NCBI GenBank assembly: GCA_963762525.1
Contig: CAVXKT010000011.1
Location: 186,001-250,000, forward strand
Direction of reading: 5' to 3'
Length of the DNA: 64,000 bases
Source of the DNA: DATFDN01 sp963762525
GTDB lineage: Bacteria > Pseudomonadota > Alphaproteobacteria > Acetobacterales > Acetobacteraceae
This document shows positions 53,917 through 63,836 of the stretch, one piece after another. Made by a program: the position numbers and the translations under genes. The notes below the pieces were generated by a model. It saw only the letters and a list, made by a program, of their open reading frames with translations. It ran no database searches and had not been told where the DNA came from. Positions within the stretch are counted from its first letter, which is position 1. Every line of letters begins with the position of its first letter.

Positions 53917-55160
53917 ATGCCGACCACCATCACGCGTCGCGGCACCATCGGTGCCGGGCTCGCGGCCGTGTCCGCCGCCGTCTTGCCGGGTCGCGCGCGC
54001 GCCCAAGCCAAACCGATCCGCATCGGCGTGCTCACCGATATGAGCGGGCCGTATGCCGCTAACACCGGGCCGGGATCGGTGGCGGCGTCGCGGATGGCGG
54101 TCGAAGACTTCACGAAGGCGCATCCGGAGGTGAAGGTCGAGCTGCTGTCGGCCGACATGCAGGACAAGCCGAACGTGGCGGTGGACATTGCGACCGACTG
54201 GCTCGACAACCGGGGCGTGGATCTAATCACCGATCTGCCGCTGTCCTCGGCGGCGCTGGCCGTCGGGCACATGGTCGATCAGCGCGACAAGCTGGCGATC
54301 TTCACCGGCGCGGCCTCGGCCGAGATCACCGGGACCGCCTGCGGTCCGAACCACCTGCATTGGGTGCTCGACACCTGGTCGATGCCGCACGCGGTGGTGG
54401 ACGCGATCCTCAAGGAAGGCGGCAAGACCTGGTTCTTCATCACCGCCGACTACACGTTCGGCCATTCGCTTGAGAGCGACTTCGGCGGCGTTCGTCAACG
54501 CCGGCGGCGGCAAGGTGCTGGGCCAGGCGCTGACTCCGTTCCCCGGAACCACCGATTTTTCGGCGCCGCTGGTGCAGGCGCGCGCCAGTGGCGCCAACGT
54601 GCTCGGGCTCGCCAACGGCGGGTCGGATACTGTCAACTGCATCAAGCAGGCCGGCGAGTTCGGCATCATGAAGGGCGGCATGAAGGTCGCCGCCCTGATC
54701 TTTCTGCTGCCCGACGTCCACGGCCTCGGCCTGCAAGCCGCGCAGGGCGTGCTGCTGACCGATGCTTTTTACTGGAACCTGAACGACAACACGCGCGAGT
54801 TCGGCCGCCGCTTCGCCCAGCGTATGGGCGGCGCGATGCCGAGCTCCGATCAGGCCGGCCAGTATTCGGCGATCACCAATTACCTGAACGCTGCCGTCGC
54901 CGTCGGCATCGACAAGGCTAAGGCCAGCGGACGCGCCGTTGTTTCCGAGTTGCGGGCCAAGCCGATCGACGACAAGTTGTTCGGCGAGGTTCGGGTCCGT
55001 GTTGACGGGCGCGTAATCCACGACATGTATCTGTTCCAGGTCAAGACACCCGCCGAATTCGAAGGAGCCTTGGGATCTGCTCACTTTGCGTCGCACCATC
55101 CCCGCCGATCAGGCGTTCCGCCCGCTGAATGCGGGAAATTGTCCGCTGGTGCGGAGCTGA
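53917..55160 (+). CDS. ABC transporter substrate-binding protein, branched-chain amino acid/amide type (reading frame broken)
   Basis: About 414 residues of the LivJ/AmiC-like class. TRRGTIGAGLAAVSAAVLPG is a twin-arginine signal; then IRIGVLTDMSGPYAANTGPG, VELLSADMQDKPNVAVDIAT, WVLDTWSMPHAVVDAILKEG and FFITADYTFGHSLESD. After a shift near 54485 it continues VNAGGGKVLGQALTPFPGTT and FYWNLNDNTREFGRRFAQRM; a last shift near 55070 gives the end PADQAFRPLNAGNCPLVRS. GAGAGA precedes ATG 53917. No livHMGF genes follow. Ligands of this group include amides and aromatic acids. Confidence 0.88.
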
Positions 55161-55182
55161 GATTGACCCGGGAGGATCGGAT

Positions 55183-56337
55183 ATGGCTTGGGATTCCGTC
55201 GCCGGTCGGCGAAGCCGTTTTGTTCTCTCATTCTGCGCCGCCCTCATCGGGGGAACCGCCGCGGCGACCGCGGGCTCGGTCGATAGCGCCTCGTTCGGGA
55301 AGACCTCCGGCGGACAGGACGTGACGGCCTATATGCTGCACAACGACAACGGGTTCACCGTCAAATTCCTGGATTACGGCGGCCACATCACCGAGATCGA
55401 CGCGCCGGATCGCGAAGGGCATTTCACTGACGTCGTGCTGGGGTGCAAAACCGCGGCCGACTACGAGAGCGCGTGCCAATATCTTGGCGCCACCGTCGGC
55501 CGCTACGCCAATCGCATCGCCAAGGGCCAGTTCACGTTGAACGGGCAGACCTATCACCTGCCGATCAACAACGGACCGAACTCGCTGCACGGCGGCACCA
55601 GCGGGTTCAACAGCCAGATGTGGGCGGTAAAGACACGGCAGGAGGCGAGCGGCGTCGGCGCGTCTCTCACCTACACCAGTCCCGACGGCCAGGACGGCTA
55701 TCCGGGCAACTTGCAGGTGACGGTGACCTTCACTCTCGGCAACGACAATTCGCTGCGCATCGACTATGAGGCGACCACCGACAAGGACACGGTGGTGAAC
55801 TTCACCAATCATTCCTTCTTCAATCTGGCGGGCAACGGCGCGGGGCTGGTCGCCGATCAATTGCTGGAGATCGACGCCGACCGCTACACGCCGACCGACG
55901 CGACCCAGATTCCGACCGGCGCAATCGACCAGGTCGCGGGCACGCCGATGGATTTCCGCAAGCTGACGCCGATCGGCGCGCGCCTCAGCGATCCGTTTCC
56001 CCAACTGGTTCTCGCGCACGGCTACGACCATAACTGGGTGCTGAACAAACCGCAGCCCGGCCTCCTCGCCCGCGCCGCGACCGCCTACGACCCGAAGTCG
56101 GGACGCATCCTGGAATGCGACACCACCGAGCCCGGCGTGCAGGTGTACACGGGCAACTACTTCACCGGCGCGATCGTCGGCTCGTCGAACACGACCTATC
56201 GGCAAACCGCGGCGTTCACGATGGAGACGCAGCACTTCCCGGATTCGCCCAATCAGCCGAACTTCCCATCGACCGAGTTGAAGCCCGGGCAGACATTCCA
56301 TTCGACCACCATCTTCCGGTTCTCGACCGACGGATGA
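55183..56337 (+). CDS. galM: Aldose 1-epimerase
   Basis: A 384-residue mutarotase interconverting alpha and beta sugar anomers. Residues about 12-32 (FVLSFCAALIGGTAAATAG) look like a signal peptide, so the enzyme is probably periplasmic. Family blocks: NDNGFTVKFLDYGGHITEID, YLGATVGRYANRIAKGQFTL, GPNSLHGGTSGFNSQMW, the catalytic His in VVNFTNHSFFNLAGNG, and PGVQVYTGNYFTGAIV, with the catalytic Glu in the MDFRKLTP-to-PGVQVY region expected from homologues. Start ATG 55183 behind GGGAGGA, 22 bp after the binding-protein gene. Confidence 0.93.
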   Translation: MAWDSVAGRRSRFVLSFCAALIGGTAAATAGSVDSASFGKTSGGQDVTAYMLHNDNGFTVKFLDYGGHITEIDAPDREGHFTDVVLGCKTAADYESACQYLGATVGRYANRIAKGQFTLNGQTYHLPINNGPNSLHGGTSGFNSQMWAVKTRQEASGVGASLTYTSPDGQDGYPGNLQVTVTFTLGNDNSLRIDYEATTDKDTVVNFTNHSFFNLAGNGAGLVADQLLEIDADRYTPTDATQIPTGAIDQVAGTPMDFRKLTPIGARLSDPFPQLVLAHGYDHNWVLNKPQPGLLARAATAYDPKSGRILECDTTEPGVQVYTGNYFTGAIVGSSNTTYRQTAAFTMETQHFPDSPNQPNFPSTELKPGQTFHSTTIFRFSTDG

Positions 56338-56353
56338 GGAATTGGGCAAGGTG

Positions 56354-57558
56354 ATGAAACACAGCCGAACCGGCGAGATGAAGGCGCTCGGCCTGATCTC
56401 GTCGGCGCATCTGGTCAGCCACTTTCATTATTTGGTGCTGGTGCCGCTGTTGCCGCTGCTGCGCGCGCGCCTCGGCGTGGGCTTCGTCGAGCTAGGCCTG
56501 GTGCTCACTGTGTTTAACGTCGTCTCGGCGCTGACGCAGGCGCCGATGGGCTGGGTGGTGGACCGGTGCGGGGCGCGGCTGGTGCTGGTGGGTGGATTGC
56601 TGCTCTCCGGGCTCGCCTGGGGCTCGGTCGCGCTTCATCCGGCCTATCCGGTCCTGCTCGGGGCCGCCGCCGTCGCCGGCATCGCCAATGCGGTCTATCA
56701 CCCGTCCGACTACGCCATCCTTTCGGCGGTGATCGAGCCGTCGCGGATCGGCCGCGCCTTCTCCATCCATACCTTCGCCGGCTATTTCGGCGGCGCCATC
56801 GCGCCGCCGATCATGCTGGCGGCGAGCAGCGCGGGCGGCCTGCGGGCCGCACTCGGCGTCGCCGCCGTGATCGGGCCGCTGGTCGCCTTGCCGTTGCTCG
56901 CAGCAAGGGGGCTCGATCGGCAAGGCGCCGTTGCGCCGAAGCGGGATGCGACGCCGGCCAAGGTGCTCACGCCGGCCGTTCTGGGCCTCACCTTCTTCTA
57001 TGTCCTGCTCAGCCTATCCAGCGGCGGCGTGCAGAATTTCTCGGTGGTGGCGCTGGGCGCGCTCTACGGCGTCACCCCGTCGCTCGCCAACGGAGCGCTG
57101 AGCGCTTTCTTGTTCGCAACCGCCGCCGGCGTGCTCGCCGGCGGGTTCGTCGCCGACATGACGCGCCGCCATGCCGAGGTGGCGGCGGCCGGCTATGCCG
57201 GGGCGGCGCTGCTGATGCTGCTGATCGCCGGCTTCTATCCGGGCGCGGTCCTGCTGTTCGGCGCGATGGCCGGGAACCGGATTCCTCTCCGGACTGATCA
57301 TGCCGTCGCGCGACATGATGGTGCGCGCCGCGGCCCCGCCCGGAGCCTCCGGGCGGGTGTTCGGCATCGTCACCACCGGCTTCAACATCGGCGGCGCCAT
57401 CGGTCCGATGCTCGCCGGCTGGATCATGGATCGCGGCGCCCCGCGCTGGGTGTTCCTGAGCGCCGCCGTGTTCATGGGCGATGACGGTCGCGATGGCGCT
57501 GGCCGGGGACCGGCGCGGGCGCGCGCCCCGTGCAGCCCGCGGGATCTCGACCGCCTGA
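56354..57558 (+). CDS. MFS transporter, fosmidomycin-resistance-like (reading frame broken)
   Basis: About 400 residues with twelve helices. LGLISSAHLVSHFHYLVLVP, MGWVVDRCGARLVLVGG, GIANAVYHPSDYAILSAVIE, and RIGRAFSIHTFAGYFGGAIA resemble the Fsr-type MFS group, where the NAxYHPsdYA block is characteristic. Shifts near 57280 and 57480 divide the last third: MPSRDMMVRAAAPPGASGRV and FGIVTTGFNIGGAIGPMLAG, then TVAMALAGDRRGRAP to TGA 57556-57558. ATG 56354 is preferred to the TTG at 56342. It follows galM by 16 bp and faces the dehydratase/dioxygenase gene with a 3-bp gap. Confidence 0.82.
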
Positions 57559-57561
57559 CCG

Positions 57562-59417
57562 CTACTGGTAAGCCAACCGGATGTGCGCGAGGCTGCGCCT
57601 GCGCGGCCAGCCGCACGCTTGCATTGACGGCCCCGAACCCCGTCGCGCCCCGCCGCTCCACCAGCTCGAAGAAGAAGCGGTCGGCGAAGGCGTGCGTGTA
57701 GGCGTGCAGGAATTCGCCGCCGTCGTCGCGGTCGTAGAGGAGGTGGTGGCGGCGCAGCCGGTCCAGCGCCGCATCCTCCAAACCCCAGCGGGCCGCCAGG
57801 TCGTCGTAGTAGTTGGGCGGGATCGACAGCAGCTCGGCCCCCTGCCGCGCCACCGTCTCGGCGGCGGCCGCGACATCCGCCGCCGCGAAGGCGACGTGAT
57901 GCACCCCGGCGCCGGCATAGGCGGAGACGAAGCGCCCGGTCGCCGTCTCCCGGCTTTCGGAGACATTCAGCGGCAGCCGCACGCTGCCGCCGGCGCTCAC
58001 CATGGCGCGGCTGCGGACCAGGCCGTGCGGATCGGCGAGCTCCCACAGGGCCTGCGGCTCCAGCCCGAAGACCGCGCGCCAGAACAGCACGAACCCGTCG
58101 AGGCGTCCCGGCGGCAGCGCCAGGGCGACGTGATCGATCGTCCGCAACGGCGCTTCGGGCTCCTGGGTGGTCTCCAGTTCGAAGTCGCGCTCCCAGGACC
58201 CGCTCTCCACCAGCAGGATCAGCGTGCCGTCGGGCGCCCGCACGCCCGGGAGCCGGCCCTCGCCCGGCCCGGTGGGCTCGTACCAGGCCGGGCTGCCCAG
58301 CGCCTCCGCCCGCGCCAGCGCACGGGCGATGTCATCGACGCACAGCGCCAACGCGCAGACGCTCGGGCCGTGCAGGTGGAAGTGCTCGGCGGCGGCGCTG
58401 TCGGGCTCGCGGTTGAGCAGCAGGTTGATGCCGCCCTGCCGATAGAGCGCCACCGCCTTGGAGCGGTGGGTGCCTGCGTTGCGGAAACCGAGCGTCTCCA
58501 GAAAGGCGGCCAGGCTCTCGCCGGCCTCCTCATCGACGGCGAATTCCAGAAAGGCGAAGCCGTCGAGCCGTGCCGGCGGCGGGATCGCCGCCAATCCGGC
58601 CTCGGCTTCGAGGAACACCAGCGAGCGCAAGCCGTCGCGCGCCGTCTGCCGCGCCGGGGCGGCGCGGAAATCGTCGTTGAAGACTTCGAGCGACAGCGGG
58701 CCGCTGATATCCCGTCGCGCTCACGGCGCGCAGGAAGCGCGCCACATCCAGCCCGCCCTGTCCCGGGAAATTTCGGTGATGGCGGCTCCAGCTCAGCACG
58801 TCCATCGACAGCACCGGCGCATCCGCGAGCTGGACCAGGAACAGCCGATCCGCCGGCACCGCGGCGATCCCGTCCGGGTCGTGTTTGGCGGCGAGGGTGT
58901 GGAAGGAGTCGACGATCAGCCCGAGCGCCGGATGTCCGGCGCTCTGCACGATGCGCCAGGCGTGCTGCCAGTGGTTGACGTACCGGCCCCAGGCCAGCGC
59001 CTCATAGCCCACCCTCAAGCCGCGCCGCGCCGCCCGCTCGGCCATCTCCGCCAGATCGGCCGCCGCCCGCGCGTCATCATCGAGCGCCGTCGGCTGGACA
59101 TTGCTGCACACCAGCACGAGCTCGCAGCCGAGCGCCTGCATCACGTCGAACTTGCGCTCGGCGCGGTCGAGATTGCGGGGGCGCTGCGGTGTCGGCATCG
59201 CTTCGAAGTCGCGGAACGGCTGAAAGGCCGTGATCGCAAGGCCGAGATTGCCGGCGATAGAGCGGACGTCGGCCGGCGTGCCCTCGAAGGTCAGCAGATC
59301 GTTCTCGAAAATCTCAATCCCGTCAAAGCCGGCCGCCGCCGCCGCTTCAAGCTTTTCGGCCAGACCGCCGCTGAGGCAGACCGTGGCGATCGAACGCAGC
59401 CGGTGTCCGAGGGGCAT
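57562..59417 (-). CDS. quiC: Fusion of sugar-phosphate-isomerase-like 3-dehydroshikimate dehydratase and HPPD-like VOC domains (reading frame broken)
   Basis: About 618 residues. N-terminal TIM barrel (1 to about 270): SIATVCLSGGLAEKLEAAAA, GFDGIEIFENDLLTFEGTPA, ELVLVCSNVQPTALDDDARA, LRVGYEALAWGRYVNHWQHA, GLIVDSFHTLAAKHDPDGI and FPGQGGLDVARFLRAV, all typical for bacterial QuiC. After a shift near 58715, two VOC domains follow with metal ligands in TIDHVALALPPGRL, AGVHHVAFAAADVA and FFFELVERRGATGFG, as in 4-hydroxyphenylpyruvate dioxygenase. Known QuiC fusions convert 3-dehydroshikimate to protocatechuate in quinate/shikimate use; the dioxygenase half has no fixed role. A final shift near 57620 gives the end HIRLAYQ. 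Confidence 0.83.
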
Positions 59418-59463
59418 GAGCGTCTCCGTCCATGTCCCAATACTGGCACGATCGGACGTTGGT

Positions 59464-60508
59464 TCAATGATGCCACGCCCCCGCCAAGGCGTTCCGCAAG
59501 GCGGGATCATTCGGCATCGCGGCGGCGGTTGCCGGGTTGAAGCCGGGATTCGCCGCCTGATAGGAGTTCATCGCAGCCAGCAGTTGCCCCAGCCCGCCAT
59601 CGATCATCGCGTCGGACGCCTTGATCTCCTGCACTTGCGCGCGCGGGTCCGAGCCGAACCAGTCGGCGACGGTGATGGCGTCCGAGGTGCCCAGCACATC
59701 AACCTTGAGGTCGTTGCCCGACTGCTGGAACCAGAGATCATTGCTGGAAAATCGACGCGCTCATGTCGATCTCGCCCATCGGGCTGTAGCTGTCGTAAGC
59801 CGAATTGTCGATGGTGAGAGCGCCATAGCCGCGATCGAACAGGTAGGTGTCGTAACCGCCGCCGCCGACCTCGGTGGTCGCGAAGCCCTTGCTGTCGAAC
59901 ACGTCGGCGCTTTTGCTGCCGTACAGCGTCATGTTGCCGTTTGGGGAGTTGTCACTGGTTGCACCGCTGAAGCAGCAGATGTATCGTTACACGAACCGCC
60001 CGTGGTGTACTGCGGCGTCGAGCCGTCACCTTTAGTCGCGTTCGAATCCATATCGCCGGCGTCCGGAACATGGCTCCGCAGATAGGAATCGCGGGCCGAC
60101 GCATATTGTTCCTGCGTTATCGAGCCGTCCGCGTGCATGTCTTGTGTTACATCGACCGCTCCCTGAAGCGTTCCGGGTCGATGCCGGCATTCGCCCAGAT
60201 GTTGCCCGTTCCATCGGACCCGGCCGGCCCCGTCCACTCATTCGCCTGGGCGGCTGTAAATTTGCCGCTGTCGTCCGGCAGCAGCACGGGCTCGGACCTG
60301 CTGAACAACGCGGGATTGTTGTAAGCCTGGCGGTGGAAACCTCTCCGGCATTCGGGAACAGCGTGGCCTGGCCAGAGGCGATCGCTTGGCCCAGAGGAGT
60401 CGTGAAGGCTCCAATTTCTCCCGACTGGATAAGTCCCTCGATGGTTGCATCCTGCGGAAATGTTGTATCGCTGGCGACCTCACGTCGAACGACGTCGGTA
60501 ATGACCAC
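59464..60508 (-). CDS. PIN-like/EF-hand/RTX-type calcium-binding protein (badly broken)
   Basis: About 340 residues spread over at least four frames. N-terminal part: VVITDVVRREVASDTTFPQD and ATIEGLIQSGEIGAFTTPLG, resembling a PIN-like domain seen in some rhizobial RTX proteins. Middle: an EF-hand-like loop DMHADGSITQEQYASARD. C-terminal part: TTEVGGGGYDTYLFDRGYGA, NDLWFQQSGNDLKVDVLGTS, DAITVADWFG and YQAANPGFNPATAAAMPND, the standard end of haemolysin-type Ca-binding proteins. No good start codon was found; GTG 60508 is only the first available. Shifts near 60335, 60165, 59950 and 59746 include missing as well as surplus bases, so true decay is possible. Secretion by a type I exporter would be expected of the intact form. 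Confidence 0.55.
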
Positions 60509-60648
60509 ATTGCCACTGCTTACAAACTCATTGAGTAACCCTGCCCTATCAGAGGGTCGGACTTCGCCGACCCGAACCGGGACGCGATCCGCCGGGCCGT
60601 CCGCCAGTCGGTTCGAATTGCCCCAGGTTGCAGAGGCCTCGGCGGAGC

Positions 60649-60888
60649 CTACCGCTTCGCCTCGACCACCCGCACCAGATCGCCCACATTGCGCAGGCTA
60701 TCGAGCTCGCGCGTGGTCATCTTGATGCCGAAGCGGGCTTCGGTCGCCATGATGATCTCGATCTGCTTGAACGAATCCCAGCCTTCGACATCCTTGGCCG
60801 ACAGCTCCGGCTTAAGAACCATGTCGTCCTGCATGAACACGTCGCGGAAGATGTCGGTGAGCGCGCCCATGATCTCGGCCTCGGACAT
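60649..60888 (-). CDS. Acyl carrier protein
   Basis: A 79-residue carrier protein. Ser39 in DVEGWDSFKQIEIIMATEAR is the phosphopantetheine attachment site; three helices and an acidic surface fit the ACP fold, though the DSF (instead of DSL) motif marks it as a specialised ACP, not the fatty-acid AcpP. It begins 3 bp after the stop codon of the FkbH-like gene on the same strand, so the two are one operon. In characterised systems an FkbH enzyme loads a glyceryl group onto exactly such a stand-alone ACP. Confidence 0.9.
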   Translation of the reverse strand: MSEAEIMGALTDIFRDVFMQDDMVLKPELSAKDVEGWDSFKQIEIIMATEARFGIKMTTRELDSLRNVGDLVRVVEAKR

Positions 60889-60891
60889 CGC

Positions 60892-62792
60892 TCAGCCCTC
60901 CGTCACGTGGATGAATGTCGAAACGGGTTCGAAGCCCTGCAGATCGAGAACGGCGCGGCTGCCGCCCTCCTTCGTGGTCTCCACCACCGTGAAGCCGAGC
61001 TTCGCGTAGTGATCCTTCACCATGCCGTTCTTCTTCGTCGGGATGTACTCCCCGACCAGCCGGCGGGCGCCGAGCCGCGCCGCCTCGGCGGCAATCAGGT
61101 TCAATGTCGTCGGTTCCACCTGTCGGCCCAGCACCCGGCAGCTCATCAGCCAGGTGTCGATCTCGACGTCGCTCGCCGCCGCCTCGCGGCCGATGACGAT
61201 GGCGATGATGCCGTTGTCGCCGAAGCGGTCGAGCAGTCGCAATTGCAGCCCGAAGGCGGTCGGATCGTCCATAACCGCCAAGACTTCCTGCTCGGTGTAG
61301 CGGCGCGTGGTCAGGTTGAACTGGTTCGACTTGTTGATGAGCTGCACGATGCGTTGCAGCCCGACGCGATCGAAGCGCCGCCACACCAGCCGCATCTCCA
61401 GCCCGCGCAGATAGGAATTGAGATCGGTCGCCGACGCCTTCAGCGACTCGCGCGCGTGGTTGCCCGTGATATTGCGTGGTGCGCTCGCGGTCCTCCGTCG
61501 GTCACGGACAGGGCCTCGAAATACCCGGCATCGACCAGCGCCCGCGCGTAGCCGGTCGGGTCTTCGCCCACCTCCGGAACCGCGACCATCGGCAATTCGC
61601 GGCGGACCAGATTGCGCTCGAACGGGTTGTCATCGACGAACACCAGCGAATCGAGGCCGATATTCAGCTCGTGCGCGATCTGGCGGATGTTCGCCGCCTT
61701 GTCGGACCAGTTGGCGACGAAGCAGGCAATGTCGGCGCGCTTCAGCACCATCTCCGGGTGCTTGTCGAACGGCTCCAGCGCGTTCGCCTCGTCGTTCTTC
61801 GAGCAGACGGCGAGGATCACGCCGCGCCGCGATCAGCTCGCGGCAATGCTCCTGGAAGCCGACATGGGCCTCGCCCAGCGGCGAGCCCTGGCCGATCACG
61901 ATCCCCTCCAGCCCGTCATCGCCGACCACCCCGCCCCAGACGGTATTGTCGAGATCGAGCACCAGGCACTTCGCCGAACGGCCCTGCTTTGCGGCGAGTA
62001 GCCGGGCGACAAGCTCGCCATACATCGGCGCCGCGAGCGGCGTGACCTCCTGCTTCGAGCGATGCCACAAGCGCCGGGTCGTGCCAAGCGGCGATGCCGT
62101 CCGATCGCGGCGCGGTCGTCGAGCGCCAGGAGGTCGACGCCCTCCTCGGCGGCCAGCTCGCGCAGCGCCGCGTTCAGCCGGGCGATGAAGCGAGCGCGCG
62201 AGCCCGGGCAGGCGATGCTCGTTCGAACCCATGACCGGCAGATGCACGGGCAGAGCGCGGTCTGCAGGATCAGCGGGCAGCGGAAGCTGCGCGCGCGCGA
62301 GTTCCGCGGCCTCTCGCAGCCGGCCCGTGACCTCCGCCAGCGCGGCGTCCGGCCTCGGGTCCGTCCATGCCGGCGGTCACGCCCGCCGCCAGATGATGCG
62401 CGTCGAGCGCCAGCAGAATCGCGGTAGGCGCGAATGCGTGCAGGCCCGATTCGGAGTCCGACAGTTCCTGGAGATACTGGCCGAATTCGTTCTCGTAGGT
62501 CTCGATCCACATGCCCGCGGCGCAGCCCGGCGACGCGGATGGCGGCGTGCAGATGCGCCATGGTCGCCGAGCCGAGCAGGGCGAGGCGGATCGGCTTGCC
62601 CGCCGCCTCCGGCGGCGGCGTGACGCGAATTTCCGCCGCACCGCTTCGTCGAGCGCATTGGTCAGCAGGAAGTCGAGCCGGCATCCGGCGAGCCGCACCG
62701 CCTCATTCCCAGCGCGGCGCCGGATCGGCACGGAAGGCGCGCAGGCCGGCGCGAAACTCGGGATCAGCCGGCAGCCAAGTCAGTGCGGTCAC
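60892..62792 (-). CDS. HAD-IIIC phosphatase FkbH-like protein (reading frame broken)
   Basis: About 630 residues. N-terminal part from GTG 62792: TALTWLPADPEFRAGLRAFR, then RLDFLLTNALDEAVRRKF and RLALLGSATMAHLHAAIRVA; middle ETYENEFGQYLQELSDSESG and LPVHLPVMGSN; HAD domain CLVLDLDNTVWGGVVGDDGL (nucleophile Asp and acid Asp) with IGQGSPLGEAHVGFQ and LAVCSKNDEANALEPFDKHP; C-terminal acetyltransferase-like part SNQFNLTTRRYTEQEVLAVM, DTWLMSCRVLGRQVE and YIPTKKNGMVKDHYAKLGF. About six shifts; one surplus G near 62708 is clear. Known members dephosphorylate 1,3-bisphosphoglycerate and place the glyceryl unit on an ACP, encoded here directly downstream. Confidence 0.87.
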
Positions 62793-62893
62793 GGCGGAGC
62801 CTTTCGCGGGTGGTGTTAGACGGCGTTGTCTAACCGATCAGCCGCCGGGCCGGTCCCCGAAAGTGGATCATGAAGGGTTTGCGGTCCTTCGCC

Positions 62894-63561
62894 TTACGGC
62901 CACGTCACCACGAAACCCACAACCGCCCCGGCCGATCGCCAGCAGCAGCGCCCCGCAGCAGCGGGCTGCGCATGCGCGGCGCCGGCACCGAGGTGGGCAG
63001 GTGTTTCATGCCGGTGATCATCGGCCGAACCAGGTTCCACCGCTTCAGCACCGCATAAAGCAGCACCGCCGCCACATGCAGCAGGACCGCCACCTCAATG
63101 GCGGTGAAGTTGACGGCGTGCACATGCGTGAGCCAGTCGCTCCAATCCTGCTCGACCTAGTCGGCGAACGGGCCCTGGACGTCAACCTCGATTGTTGGCG
63201 CAAAGCCCGGTCCCGACCTGGACGGCAAGCAGAAGCAGCATGACCAGCACCATCCAGCCGCCGGCGGCGTTGTGGCCGATGCCGCGGTCGGGCTCGCGGC
63301 GGCCCAGATGGCGCAAATGGGCGAAGCCGACCAGCGGGCTGCGGAGGAATTGGCGAAAGCGCGCGGTGTCGCTGCCGACGATGCCCCAGGCGAGCACGGA
63401 ACAGCAGCAGGCTGAACATGGTGTAGCCGGCGAGCATGTGGGCCCGCATCCAGTTCTCGTGCTGGGTCAGCCAGGAAGTGAACACCAGCACGACCACCGC
63501 CCAGTGGAAGAGGCGTATCGGCAGATCCCAGACCGCTACGAGACGCTGCGGCCCCGCCCAT
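62894..63561 (-). CDS. Cytochrome b561-type membrane protein (reading frame broken)
   Basis: About 215 residues with four helices. VWDLPIRLFHWAVVVLVFTS, MRAHMLAGYTMFSLLLFR, GFAHLRHLGRREPDRGIGHN, GGWMVLVMLLLLAVQVGTGL and VNFTAIEVAVLLHVAAVLLY place the heme-ligating histidines in the pattern of bacterial diheme cytochrome b (Ni-Fe hydrogenase b subunit/CybB type). Shifts near 63400, 63190, 63160 and 62930; the repaired end is VVGFVVTWP with TAA 62896-62894. ATG 63561 is a plausible start but the frame from it needs one correction. Electron partner unknown. Confidence 0.78.
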
Positions 63562-63836
63562 CCGCCGCTACCCGGGAGCCGCCGTGGCGTCGCGTCGCGG
63601 GCGCCGGGGAGCTGCGAGGCAATGCCGCACCATATCTATTCATGATCCACCGAGCCGAGAAAATAGATTCCGGGACCGCTCAGTCGAACCATCGTCGCGG
63701 AGGCTCGAGAAAAGCCTATATGCGATGTGTGGCATAATCGCACACTCCTACTTCTTTTAACGAAGCGGCTCGTTTTTTCCGCGATCAGCGAAAAGACGCT
63801 GTTGCGAAGCGCAACGACGGACTCTACGCTTTAAAA
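63562..63836. other. Divergent intergenic region with small inverted repeat
   Basis: A 275-bp gap, less GC-rich than its surroundings, between the cytochrome b gene (minus) and the LysM-type gene (plus). TGCGAT-N10-ATCGCA (63721-63742) may be an operator. AACGA-AGCGGC-TCGTT followed by TTTT (63759-63778) resembles a short terminator or attenuator hairpin but is weak. No gene was recognised. Confidence 0.4.

Noticed and set aside
62905..63123. Separate small membrane protein genes at 62905-63123 and 63182-63397
   Set aside because: Their helices and histidines fit consecutive parts of one cytochrome b561-type protein divided by frame breaks.
63759..63778. Rho-independent terminator
   Set aside because: Only a 5-bp stem, and no gene ends upstream of it on the plus strand.
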